NCBI GenBank assembly: GCA_019419405.1
Contig: DYAA01000040.1
Coordinates: forward strand, 1 to 15,490
From: Collinsella sp.
Lineage (GTDB): Bacteria > Actinomycetota > Coriobacteriia > Coriobacteriales > Coriobacteriaceae
Direction of reading: 5' to 3'
DNA: 15,490 nt
Part shown: piece by piece, positions 7,247-14,622 of the stretch
How positions within the stretch are numbered: the first letter of the stretch is position 1
Layout: every line of letters starts with the position of its first letter
The notes under the pieces: generated by a model
Seen by the model: only the letters and a program-made list of their open reading frames with translations
Database searches by the model: none
What the model was told of the DNA's origin: nothing
Made by a program: the position numbers and the translations under genes

Positions 7247-7290
7247 TTAGTCGGGTTTTCCCTTGACTAACGCCGAACCCATAGTAACTT
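7247..7290 (+). promoter_or_regulatory. Probable suf promoter with overlapping inverted repeat
   Basis: TTGACT (7263-7268) serves as -35 with a 16-base gap to TAACTT (7285-7290), a fair -10. A perfect inverted repeat, TTAGTC (7247-7252) and GACTAA (7265-7270), overlaps the -35. It is well placed for the divergently encoded Rrf2 protein to repress. The leader to the sufC start is about 60 bases and contains a direct repeat AGTACACC (7316-7323, 7328-7335). Confidence 0.5.
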
Positions 7291-7354
7291 TATTCCGAGA
7301 AGATTCCTAGGGTTTAGTACACCTATGAGTACACCATATACAGAGAGGGACAGC

Positions 7355-8155
7355 ATGAGCGCAAATCCGCTGCTTTCCATCGAAGGTCTGACCGCCTCCG
7401 TGGACGAGAAGACCATCCTCCACAACGTCAACCTCAACGTCGCCGCCGGCGAGACCCACGTTCTGATGGGACCCAACGGCGCCGGCAAGTCCACCCTCGG
7501 CCACCTGGTCATGGGCGACCCCGTTTACACGGTCAACGACGGCCGCATCGTCTTTGACGGCCAGGACATCACTGAACTCACCACCGACAAGCGCTCGCGC
7601 GCCGGCCTGTTCCTGAGCTTCCAGGCCCCGGTCGAGATTCCGGGCGTGCCGCTGTCGAGCTTTTTGCGCGCCAGCATCGCCGGCCGCCCCGGCCTGGAGA
7701 TGAAGGGCAAGGAGTTCCGCCGTCGCGTCAAGGAGCTCGCGGCAGAGCTCAACATGGATACCGCCTACCTCAACCGCGAGCTGGGCGTGGGCTTCTCGGG
7801 CGGCGAGAAGAAGAAGGTCGAGATGCTCCAGCTCCTGTTGCTGCAGCCCAAGCTCGCCATCCTCGACGAGACCGACTCGGGCCTAGACGTCGACGCCCTG
7901 TCCACCGTCAGCCACGGCATGGACGCCTACCGCAAGAGCTGCGACGGCTCCATGCTCATCATCACACACAACACGCGCATCTTGGAGCACCTGGATGTCG
8001 ACCGCGTCCACGTTATGGTCAAGGGCCACATCGTGCGCGAGGACGACGCCTCGCTCATCCCCTGGATCGACAAGAACGGTTTTGAGACCTTCGAGCGCGA
8101 GGCCGCCGAGCAGCGCGCCCAGGCCGAGGCCGCCGCTGCCGAGCAGCAGGCGTAA
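7355..8155 (+). CDS. sufC: SufC, ATPase of the SUF Fe-S assembly complex
   Basis: SufC is the ABC-type ATPase that drives the SufBCD scaffold in the cytosol. The start is ATG 7355, with GAGAGGGA just upstream, rather than the in-frame ATG at 7325; this gives 266 residues, close to the usual ~250. Visible motifs are Walker A GPNGAGKST (39-47), a Q-loop region (SFQAPVEIPG), the ABC signature GFSGGEKKK, Walker B LAILDETDSGLD with catalytic Glu, and the H-loop ITHNTRIL. The C-terminal tail is Ala/Glu/Gln-rich and unconserved. It is first in the operon and has 12 bases to sufB, which carry AAGGGG. Every ATPase residue is intact. Confidence 0.97.
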   Translation: MSANPLLSIEGLTASVDEKTILHNVNLNVAAGETHVLMGPNGAGKSTLGHLVMGDPVYTVNDGRIVFDGQDITELTTDKRSRAGLFLSFQAPVEIPGVPLSSFLRASIAGRPGLEMKGKEFRRRVKELAAELNMDTAYLNRELGVGFSGGEKKKVEMLQLLLLQPKLAILDETDSGLDVDALSTVSHGMDAYRKSCDGSMLIITHNTRILEHLDVDRVHVMVKGHIVREDDASLIPWIDKNGFETFEREAAEQRAQAEAAAAEQQA

Positions 8156-8167
8156 AGGGGCGACGCA

Positions 8168-9580
8168 ATGACCAAGAACCGCACCGAGGTCGCGGACATC
8201 GACCGCAGCCTCTACGACTTCACCTATGGCGAGGAGGGATTCGAGCGCCTCGACGCCGGCATCACGCCCGACATCGTGCGCGAGATTAGCGCCAAAAAGG
8301 ACGAGCCGCAGTGGATGCTCGACCTGCGCTTAAAGTCCCTCGAGATCTTCAACCGTTTTCCCGACCCGACGTGGGGCCCCTCCATCGAGGGCCTGGACAT
8401 GGACAACATCGTCACCTACGTCAAGCCCAACACCGAACAAAAGCACGACTGGGAGTCGGTGCCCGACGACATCAAGAATACCTTTGAGCGCCTGGGCATC
8501 CCCGAGGCCGAGCGCAGCTACCTGGCGGGCGTCGGCGCGCAGTACGACTCCGAGCTCGTCTACCACAACATGCAGGACACCGCGTCCAAGATGGGCATCG
8601 TGTACTCCGGCATCGAGGAGGCCCTGCACGACCCGCAGTGGGAACCGCTCATCCACGAGAAGTTTATGACGCTCATCCCGCCCACCGACCACAAGTTTGC
8701 GGCCCTGCACGGCGCCGTATGGTCGGGCGGCTCGTTTGTCTACGTGCCCAAGGGCACCAAGCTCGACTTCCCGCTGCAGAGCTACTTCCGTCTTAACGCC
8801 AAGGGCGCCGGCCAGTTTGAGCACACGCTCATCATCGTCGAGGACGATGCCGACCTGCACTTTATCGAGGGTTGCTCCGCGCCCAAGTACAACGTGGCAA
8901 ACCTCCACGCCGGCGCCGTCGAGCTCTTTGTGGGCAAGCGTGCGCACCTGCGCTACTCGACCATCGAGAACTGGTCCAAGAACATGTACAACCTCAACAC
9001 CAAGCGTGCGCGCGTGGACGAGGACGGCGACATCGAGTGGATCAGCGGCTCCTTCGGCAGCCACGTGGGCTACCTCTACCCCATGAGCGTGCTCAATGGC
9101 CGCCGCGCCCGCTCGAGCTTTACCGGCATCACCTTTGCCGGCGCCGGGCAGAACCTCGACACCGGCTGCAAGGTCGTGCTCAACGCGCCCGAGACCTCGG
9201 CAACCGTCGAAACCAAGGGCATCTCCAAGAGCGGCGGCATCCAGACCTTCCGCAGCTCTATCGTGGCCACGCCCAAGGCTGAGGGCTCCAAGGCAACCGT
9301 GAGCTGCCAGTCGCTCATGCTCGACGACCAGAGCCGCTCCGACACCATCCCCGCCATGGACATCCGCGCCAAGAATGTCGACATCGGCCACGAGGCCACC
9401 ATCGGACGTATCGGCGACGACAAGGTGTTCTACCTGATGAGCCGCGGTATCTCGGAGGAAGAGGCCCGTACCATGATCGTCAACGGCTTTGCCAACCCGG
9501 TCTCCAAGGAGCTGCCGTTGGAGTACGCCGTCGAGATGAACAACCTGATCAAGCTCGAGATGGAAGGAGCGATCGGATAA
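8168..9580 (+). CDS. sufB: SufB, Fe-S cluster scaffold subunit
   Basis: The 470-residue core scaffold of SufBC2D is the subunit on which the nascent cluster forms. Family signatures are plain: a SufB N-terminus (EEGFERLDAGITPDIVREIS), WSGGSFVYVPKG, HTLIIVEDDADLHFIEGCSAP, and the C-terminal block GHEATIGRIGDDKVFYLMSR. By pattern alignment, Cys380 (SCQSLMLDD) and Glu409 (GHEAT) match E. coli Cys405 and Glu434, residues reported as needed for cluster assembly; the 29-residue spacing is identical. It follows sufC closely and its TAA shares one base with the sufD ATG (TAATG), so the two are coupled. Confidence 0.97.
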   Translation: MTKNRTEVADIDRSLYDFTYGEEGFERLDAGITPDIVREISAKKDEPQWMLDLRLKSLEIFNRFPDPTWGPSIEGLDMDNIVTYVKPNTEQKHDWESVPDDIKNTFERLGIPEAERSYLAGVGAQYDSELVYHNMQDTASKMGIVYSGIEEALHDPQWEPLIHEKFMTLIPPTDHKFAALHGAVWSGGSFVYVPKGTKLDFPLQSYFRLNAKGAGQFEHTLIIVEDDADLHFIEGCSAPKYNVANLHAGAVELFVGKRAHLRYSTIENWSKNMYNLNTKRARVDEDGDIEWISGSFGSHVGYLYPMSVLNGRRARSSFTGITFAGAGQNLDTGCKVVLNAPETSATVETKGISKSGGIQTFRSSIVATPKAEGSKATVSCQSLMLDDQSRSDTIPAMDIRAKNVDIGHEATIGRIGDDKVFYLMSRGISEEEARTMIVNGFANPVSKELPLEYAVEMNNLIKLEMEGAIG

Positions 9581-10851
9581 TGAAACAGACCACCAACACC
9601 GCTGCTACCACCCTTGAGCAGGTTAATGCGATGCCGGCTGCCACTTGGGGTTGGCTCAAGATGAACCAGACCAAGCTCGAGCTCTCTGACGAGCTTGCCG
9701 CCGCTCCCACCGAGGCCGTTGAGGTCGAGGGCTTGGACGAGCAGTTTACCGGCGTGGCAGACGCGTTTGAAGCCGCCATGGACGCTATGGCCGAGCGTTT
9801 CCCCGAGCGCCGCGCCTCCGCCCCCGGCGATGCCGCCGACCGCGCCCGTATCACGCCCGAGACCGAGCTCGACGTGCCTGCGACCTCCGTCTACCAGGCC
9901 GGCGCCATCAAGCTCGAGGAGAAGCTCTCCCCTGCCGAGGCCTTCGAGACTGGCATGGGCGAGGCTGCCTACACCTACCTGGCCGACCACGCTACCAAGC
10001 GCATCGTCATCGATGTGCCCGCATACAAGCACGCCACGGTTACCGTGCGCGTGAGCGCTGTCGATGCCGCCGCGGCCATCGCCGCCATCGACGTCGTCGC
10101 CCGTCCCCAGTCGACGCTCGATCTACATATTGCCCTAGACTCCCCCGTTACCGGCGAGGGTGTCGTGGGCTCCGTGCTACGCGTGTGCGCCCACGAGTAC
10201 GCCACCGTCAACGTGACCTGCACGCAGACGCTCGACGATAGCTGGATCGCGCTCGACGACACCGGCCTGTTCCTGGACGAGGGCGCGCGCGTCAACGTGC
10301 AGCACAGCGTCCTGGGTGCCGGCGCCAGTGCCACCGGCCTTGCCGGCGACCTGCTGGGCGATACCGCCAAGGTCACCATCGATACTGACTACCTGGGCGC
10401 CCGCGAGCAGGTGCGCGACTTTAACTACGAGCTGCGCCACCGCGGTCGCAAGACCGAGTGCGAGATCGACGCCAACGGCGTACTGACCGGCACGTCCAAG
10501 AAGGTCTACCGCGGCACCATCGACCTCGTGCACGGCTGCAAGGGTGCAACCGGCACCGAGCGCGAGACGGTGCTTTTGGCCAACAAGGGCGTCGACAACA
10601 AGACCGTCCCCGTCATCCTGTGCGACGAGGACGACGTCGCCGGCAACCACGGAGCCACCATCGGCCACGTCCGCGACGAGCAGCTGTTCTACCTCGCCTG
10701 CCGCGGCCTTGACCAAAACGCCGCCGAGGACCTGTTCGTCCGTGCCAAGCTGGAGGACGTCGCGCTTTCCGCCACCGACGAGCGCACCCGCGCCGCCGTC
10801 GTCCGCCTGGGCAACAACCTGATCGACAACTTTGAAGAGGAGCTCGCATGA
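9580..10851 (+). CDS. sufD: SufD, Fe-S assembly scaffold partner
   Basis: The 423-residue SufB paralogue pairs with SufB and SufC. The start at 9580 overlaps the sufB stop and has GGAAGGAG about ten bases upstream. The N-terminal ~120 residues are variable, as is usual for SufD. The β-helix region contains ILCDEDDV and GNHGATIGHVRDEQLFYLACRG near the C-terminus. His357 corresponds to E. coli His360, implicated in cluster assembly; the nearby E. coli Cys358 position is Gly here. Its TGA overlaps the sufS ATG by four bases (ATGA), so SufD and SufS are translated together. SufB is much the better conserved of the pair, so naming rests partly on gene order. Confidence 0.95.
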   Translation: MKQTTNTAATTLEQVNAMPAATWGWLKMNQTKLELSDELAAAPTEAVEVEGLDEQFTGVADAFEAAMDAMAERFPERRASAPGDAADRARITPETELDVPATSVYQAGAIKLEEKLSPAEAFETGMGEAAYTYLADHATKRIVIDVPAYKHATVTVRVSAVDAAAAIAAIDVVARPQSTLDLHIALDSPVTGEGVVGSVLRVCAHEYATVNVTCTQTLDDSWIALDDTGLFLDEGARVNVQHSVLGAGASATGLAGDLLGDTAKVTIDTDYLGAREQVRDFNYELRHRGRKTECEIDANGVLTGTSKKVYRGTIDLVHGCKGATGTERETVLLANKGVDNKTVPVILCDEDDVAGNHGATIGHVRDEQLFYLACRGLDQNAAEDLFVRAKLEDVALSATDERTRAAVVRLGNNLIDNFEEELA

Positions 10852-12173
10852 TCGACACCGAGCACGTTAAATGCGATACCTGTACCGCACCGGAGCCTAT
10901 GGAGCTCGACGCCAGCGACGAGGCCTCGCGCGGCTGGCCCACCGTGGACATCGAGACCAACCCCTACAAGGGCCAGTTCCCGCTGTTCCAGCAGCACCCC
11001 GAGATCGCTTTCCTCGATAGCGCCGCCACCGCGCAGCGCCCTGCCCGTGTGCTCGACGCCGAACGCGACTTCTACCAGCGCATGAACGCCAACCCCATGC
11101 GCGGCCTGTACTCGCTGTCCGTCGAGGCCACCGACGCCATCGCGAAGGTCCGCCAGCAGATCGCTGACCTCATCGGCGCCTCACAGGCCAACGAGGTCGT
11201 CTTCACCCGCAACACGAGCGAGTCGCTCAACCTGGTCGCTAAGAGCTTTGCGCCCACAGTGCTCGAACCGGGCGACGAGGTCGTCATCACCATCATGGAG
11301 CACCACTCCAACCTGATTCCGTGGCAGCAGGTCTGCCGCGAGACCGGCGCCAAGCTCGTCTACCTCTACCCCACCAAGACCGGCCAGCTCACCACCGAGG
11401 AGGTTCTTGCCAAGGTGGGTCCCAAGACCAAGATCCTAGCCGTGGGACAGGTCTCCAACGTGCTGGGCGTCGAGAACCCGGTCAAGAACCTCGGCAAACT
11501 CGTGCACAAGCACGGCGGCTACCTGGTCGTCGACGGCGCGCAGTCGCTGCCGCACATGCCGGTCGATGTGGCCGACCTGGGCGCCGACTTCTTTGCCTTT
11601 AGTGCGCACAAGGCCATGGGCCCCATGGGCATCGGCGTGCTGTGGGGCAAGATGGACCTGCTCAACGCCATGCCGCCCATGCTTACCGGCGGCGAGATGA
11701 TCGATTCGGTCACCGAGCAGAACGCTGTCTGGGCTCCCGTCCCCGAGAAGTTCGAGGCCGGCACGCAGGACGCCGCCGGCATCTTCGCCACGGGCGCCGC
11801 ACTCGATTACCTGGTCAACACGGTGGGTTACGAGAACATCCAGGCCCGCGAGCAGGCACTCGTCCACTATCTGATGGGCGAACTCATGCAGCTCGACTTT
11901 GTCCAGATCATCGGCTCCATCTATTGGGACAACCACCACGGCGTCGTGAGCTTTAACGTCAAGGGCATCCACCCGCACGACGTAGCGAGCATCATGGACA
12001 TGGACGGCGTCTGCATTCGCGCCGGCCACCACTGTGCGCAGCCGCTGCTCACCTGGCTGGGCGTCGAGAACCTTGCCTGCTGTCGCGCCAGCGTGGCCTT
12101 CTACAACGACAAGGCCGATATCGACAAGTTCATCGCCGGCCTGCATCACGTTTGGAGCACGTTCAATGGGTAA
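10848..12173 (+). CDS. sufS: SufS, group II cysteine desulfurase
   Basis: This PLP enzyme of 441 residues removes sulfur from L-cysteine and passes it as persulfide to SufU. Motifs seen: DSAATAQRP (57-65), the NTSESLNLV PLP-phosphate region, EHHSN, VDGAQS, the PLP lysine FSAHK255, and the sulfur-carrying loop RAGHHC396AQPLL with the catalytic cysteine. Typical SufS proteins are ~405 residues. The excess is an N-terminal extension of ~30 residues with a C9-x2-C12 pair, before the usual start of homology at about VDIETNPYKGQFPLF. The start is fixed by ATGA coupling with sufD, although a later in-frame start cannot be excluded. Its last eight bases overlap sufU. Confidence 0.96.
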   Translation: MIDTEHVKCDTCTAPEPMELDASDEASRGWPTVDIETNPYKGQFPLFQQHPEIAFLDSAATAQRPARVLDAERDFYQRMNANPMRGLYSLSVEATDAIAKVRQQIADLIGASQANEVVFTRNTSESLNLVAKSFAPTVLEPGDEVVITIMEHHSNLIPWQQVCRETGAKLVYLYPTKTGQLTTEEVLAKVGPKTKILAVGQVSNVLGVENPVKNLGKLVHKHGGYLVVDGAQSLPHMPVDVADLGADFFAFSAHKAMGPMGIGVLWGKMDLLNAMPPMLTGGEMIDSVTEQNAVWAPVPEKFEAGTQDAAGIFATGAALDYLVNTVGYENIQAREQALVHYLMGELMQLDFVQIIGSIYWDNHHGVVSFNVKGIHPHDVASIMDMDGVCIRAGHHCAQPLLTWLGVENLACCRASVAFYNDKADIDKFIAGLHHVWSTFNG

Positions 12174-12600
12174 TCTGTACACCTCCACCACGTTTATGGA
12201 GCACAACTCGCACCCCGACTACAAGTACGAGATGGACGCCCCCACGCACGAGCACGACGGCATCAACCCCAGCTGCGGAGACGAGCTCACCTTGCAGCTA
12301 CGTGTCGAGAACAACGTGATCGAGGAGGCCTCCTTTACCGGCCACGGCTGCGCCATCAGCCAGGCAAGCGCCGACATCATGGCCGACCTCATCACCGGCG
12401 AGACCGTCGAGGAAGCTCGCCGCTTGGCAGAGCTCTTCCTCGCCATGATCCGCGGCGAGCAGCTCTCCGAGGAGGACTTGGAAGACCTGGACGAGGCCGC
12501 CCAGCTCCAGGACATCTCGCACATGCCCGCCCGCGTCAAATGCGCCGAGCTCGCCTGGCGCACCCTCGACGGCATGCTCACGGGACAAAATAATCAGTAG
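12166..12600 (+). CDS. sufU: SufU, zinc-containing sulfur acceptor
   Basis: ATG 12166 with GGAG at about 12153 gives a 144-residue protein; the upstream frame back to 12034 lies out of frame within sufS and is not real. SufU stimulates SufS and takes over its persulfide. The zinc-site residues of the B. subtilis type are present: Cys37 and Asp39 (NPSCGD), Cys62 (GHGCAISQAS) and Cys126 (VKCAELAW). The insert between the second and third cysteines (SEEDLEDLDEAAQ) is also typical of SufU rather than IscU. It starts eight bases before the sufS stop. A GGGACA-type repeat begins in its last codons. Confidence 0.96.
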   Translation: MGNLYTSTTFMEHNSHPDYKYEMDAPTHEHDGINPSCGDELTLQLRVENNVIEEASFTGHGCAISQASADIMADLITGETVEEARRLAELFLAMIRGEQLSEEDLEDLDEAAQLQDISHMPARVKCAELAWRTLDGMLTGQNNQ

Positions 12601-12615
12601 TATTTGTCCCAAATC
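12582..12615. repeat. GGGACA-type inverted repeat at the end of sufU
   Basis: GGGACAAA (12582-12589) and TTTGTCCC (12603-12610) form a perfect 8-bp inverted repeat across the sufU stop codon. GGGACAAAATAATCAG (12582-12597) matches the minus strand of 7210-7225 at 15 of 16 bases, and TTTGTCCCAAATC (12603-12615) matches 7174-7186 at 13 of 13. It lies 51 bases from the end of a RAYT transposase gene, so a REP-like element is possible. Confidence 0.6.
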
Positions 12616-12628
12616 TTAAGACTTTTGT

Positions 12629-12669
12629 TGGCCGAATCGCTTGACAAGAGTGGTTCGGCCATTTTCTAT
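12629..12669 (+). terminator. Rho-independent terminator of the suf operon
   Basis: GGCCGAA (12630-12636) pairs with TTCGGCC (12654-12660), extended inward with wobble pairs and outward by one T-A pair. On the + strand it is followed by ATTTTCTATT. It sits 30 bases after the sufU stop. The reverse strand has no T-run, so it acts for the suf operon only. Confidence 0.75.
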
Positions 12670-13466
12670 TCCGAGCCCTCAGCCTGAGCATTCACCCGAA
12701 CATAAGCGCGCACGATACGAGAGACGGTACTCTTGCTGATTCCCGTATATCGTTCGATCTCGCGCACCGTGTAGCCGACATCGTGCAGGGCGAAAATGAT
12801 TCCATCTCGCCGCGAGGGCGCTACGGTCTTGAGTTCGTTGAGCGGCACGCCCAGGCGCTTCGCCATCTTGTCGGCAAACGCACGCCGCTCCCACTCTGTC
12901 TCATCCATATCGTGAATCACCGGATCGGAACCATCGGGCATCGACAGAGAATAATCCAGAAACCCCTTGGCAGACTCAAAGAGCTCAAGCACACAAGAAG
13001 GGTCCGAAAATCCCCTCGTCGTATCGTTGTCATACGCTCTCAGATACTCGGCAAAGCTGCTCCAGGGATAACGCTCGATCAGGGCGATACCCGCCTCCTG
13101 CGGATTAGCGTGAACATAGCGAATGGCAGCCATTAGATAACGGTCGGTATCGAGCGAGCGCCGGTCAAAACGGTTCTGGAACAGATGACCCGTGCGCCCC
13201 GTGCGCTTATTGAACCGCCGCGCGTACGTCAAAAGCAGCCGGTGCATCGCCGCGCTCATCGCGTCCTCGTAATCTGCAAGCACCAGATGCACGTGATTGC
13301 CCATAAGGCACCAGGCGATAACCGTCACGCCCGCCTCGCGGCAGCACTCGCGCATCAGCTCCAAAAACTCCCACCGGTCTTCATCGCCCTCAAAGATGAG
13401 CTGCTTGCCCACACCGCGGGCACAGACATGGTAAAAGCCGGTAACCGTTCTCCAAACGCGCTGCAT
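12666..13466 (-). CDS. REP-associated tyrosine transposase (RAYT, Y1_Tnp) with C-terminal helix-turn-helix
   Basis: The start is ATG 13466 with AAGGGAG (13471-13477), giving 266 residues; the frame extends to 13679 but that part is unlike the family. The single-strand HUH endonuclease fold is plain: GFYHVCARGVGKQLIF (~10-25), WCLMGNHVHLVL with the metal-binding His58-x-His60, GHLFQNRF, and MAAIRYVHANPQEAG with the candidate catalytic Tyr117. The C-terminus adds a DNA-binding helix-turn-helix (YTVREIERYTGISKSTVSRI, ~232-251). RAYTs are single-copy, domesticated IS200/IS605-like enzymes that act on short palindromic REP repeats. The core residues are intact, so activity is possible. It lies convergent to the suf operon and next to the GGGACA inverted repeat. 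Confidence 0.9.
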   Translation of the reverse strand: MQRVWRTVTGFYHVCARGVGKQLIFEGDEDRWEFLELMRECCREAGVTVIAWCLMGNHVHLVLADYEDAMSAAMHRLLLTYARRFNKRTGRTGHLFQNRFDRRSLDTDRYLMAAIRYVHANPQEAGIALIERYPWSSFAEYLRAYDNDTTRGFSDPSCVLELFESAKGFLDYSLSMPDGSDPVIHDMDETEWERRAFADKMAKRLGVPLNELKTVAPSRRDGIIFALHDVGYTVREIERYTGISKSTVSRIVRAYVRVNAQAEGSE

Positions 13467-13499
13467 GGCGCTCCCTTCGCCGGGATCTGATTGCCATCC

Positions 13500-13528
13500 A
13501 ATACAGCACGATTGAAGCGTGCCATCAA
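13500..13528 (-). promoter_or_regulatory. Candidate RAYT promoter with inverted repeat in the spacer
   Basis: On the minus strand TTGATG (13528-13523) is separated by exactly 17 bases from TGTATT (13505-13500), about 35 bases before the RAYT start. The spacer itself is an inverted repeat: GCACG (13506-13510) and CGTGC (13518-13522). It could be an operator or a REP-like hairpin. Both hexamers match consensus at only four of six bases. Confidence 0.35.
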
Positions 13529-13770
13529 AACATTCACGCAAAACAATACACTCGCGCGGCCAAAGGCAGTAAACGGGCGGCGAACGGCACCGTTGCAACA
13601 GGTCAACCCCTGCAACGCTTACAAGAGCTGACCAAAAGCTTGCCCAAGACGAACCCCCTCTACGGAAATTCGCGACCACAGAACATATAGTTAAACCGTT
13701 TCAATTAAAACTTCCGGACTTCTCGCTACGAAAACTGAGCCGTTCGCCGAATATTCCGTGTATTTCGCGG
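13529..13770. other. Intergenic stretch without a gene
   Basis: With the RAYT promoter and the NifU-like gene's leader it makes up the 403-base gap 13467-13869. Open frames here are short, lack ribosome sites and have no family-like sequence. The only structure seen is an imperfect hairpin at about 13593-13617 (GTTG-CAA-CAGG pairing with CCTG-CAAC). The region from 13670 to 13770 is AT-rich, as expected ahead of a promoter. Confidence 0.6.
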
Positions 13771-13807
13771 TATTATAGGGGCTGCATGTCATGTCCCTTT
13801 CGAAGGG
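13771..13807 (+). promoter_or_regulatory. Candidate -10 box and leader hairpin of the NifU-like gene
   Basis: TATTAT (13771-13776) is a good -10; no good -35 is visible at 16-18 bases. The predicted leader then contains CCCTTTCGAAGGG (13795-13807), a 5-bp hairpin with a TCG loop or a near-palindromic protein site. The leader to the ATG at 13870 is about 87 bases. Confidence 0.4.
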
Positions 13808-13869
13808 TCGCCCGGCAATCGCCAGCCACGACCCCCAGACGGGACGCCAACACGATAGAGAGGAGAGGC

Positions 13870-14604
13870 ATGCAGTACTCACAGGAAGTGGAGAACATGT
13901 GCCCCGTTGCCAAGGGTGCATACCACGGCCCCGCACCCATCCCCGAGGAGGGCAAGTGGGTCCAGGCTAAGGAGATTTCCGACATCTCCGGTCTTACGCA
14001 CGGTGTGGGTTGGTGCGCACCTCAGCAGGGCGCCTGCAAGCTCACGCTGAACGTCAAGGACGGCATCATCGAGGAGGCCCTCGTTGAGACCATCGGCTGC
14101 TCGGGCATGACCCACTCTGCTGCCATGGCTTCCGAGATCCTTCCCGGTAAGACCATCCTCGAGGCCCTCAACACCGACCTCGTCTGCGACGCCATCAACG
14201 TTGCTATGCGCGAGATCTTCCTGCAGATCGTTTACGGCCGCAGCCAGACCGCGTTCTCCGAGGGCGGCCTGCCCGTGGGCGCCTCCCTCGACGACCTCGG
14301 CAAGGGCCTTCGCTCTCAGGTCGGCACCATGTTCGGCACCAAGGCCAAGGGCGCTCGTTACCTTGAGCTCGCTCAGGGCTACGTCACCCGCATGGCTCTC
14401 AACGACAAGAACGAGATCATCGCATTCGAGTTCCTGAACCTCGGCAAGTTCACCGACGCCGTCAAGGCCGGCAAGACCCCCGAGGAGGCCATCGCTGGCG
14501 CTATGGGCCACTATGGTCAGTGGGAGAACGCTGCCAAGTACATCGACCCGCGCACCGACGAGGAGACTCACTCCGTCGCCAGCGTGTTCCCGGTTCACGA
14601 GTAG
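13870..14604 (+). CDS. NifU/IscU-like iron-sulfur scaffold protein paired with GGGtGRT
   Basis: ATG 13870 has GAGGAGAGG immediately upstream and gives 244 residues; the frame back to 13786 has no ribosome site. The N-terminal ~130 residues resemble an IscU/NifU scaffold. Cys49 and Cys56 (GWCAPQQGACKL), Cys77 (IGCSGMTHS) and Cys106 (LVCDAINVA) sit where U-type scaffolds carry cluster ligands, though the first Cys pair is atypical; another Cys lies at 11 (NMCPVAKG). The C-terminal ~110 residues (GTKAKGARYLELAQGYVTRM, then FEFLNLGKFTDAVKAGKTPEEAI) are a domain of unknown role. Genes of this type are found next to GGGtGRT genes, as here (18 bases apart). A role in Fe-S assembly or storage is inferred from the cysteines and the neighbouring SUF operon; it is distinct from SufU. 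Confidence 0.85.
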   Translation: MQYSQEVENMCPVAKGAYHGPAPIPEEGKWVQAKEISDISGLTHGVGWCAPQQGACKLTLNVKDGIIEEALVETIGCSGMTHSAAMASEILPGKTILEALNTDLVCDAINVAMREIFLQIVYGRSQTAFSEGGLPVGASLDDLGKGLRSQVGTMFGTKAKGARYLELAQGYVTRMALNDKNEIIAFEFLNLGKFTDAVKAGKTPEEAIAGAMGHYGQWENAAKYIDPRTDEETHSVASVFPVHE

Positions 14605-14622
14605 AAAGGGAGGGAAATAACT

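Noticed and set aside
8330..9391. 353-codon minus-strand open frame inside sufB
   Set aside because: Antisense shadow of a highly conserved gene; no initiation signal.
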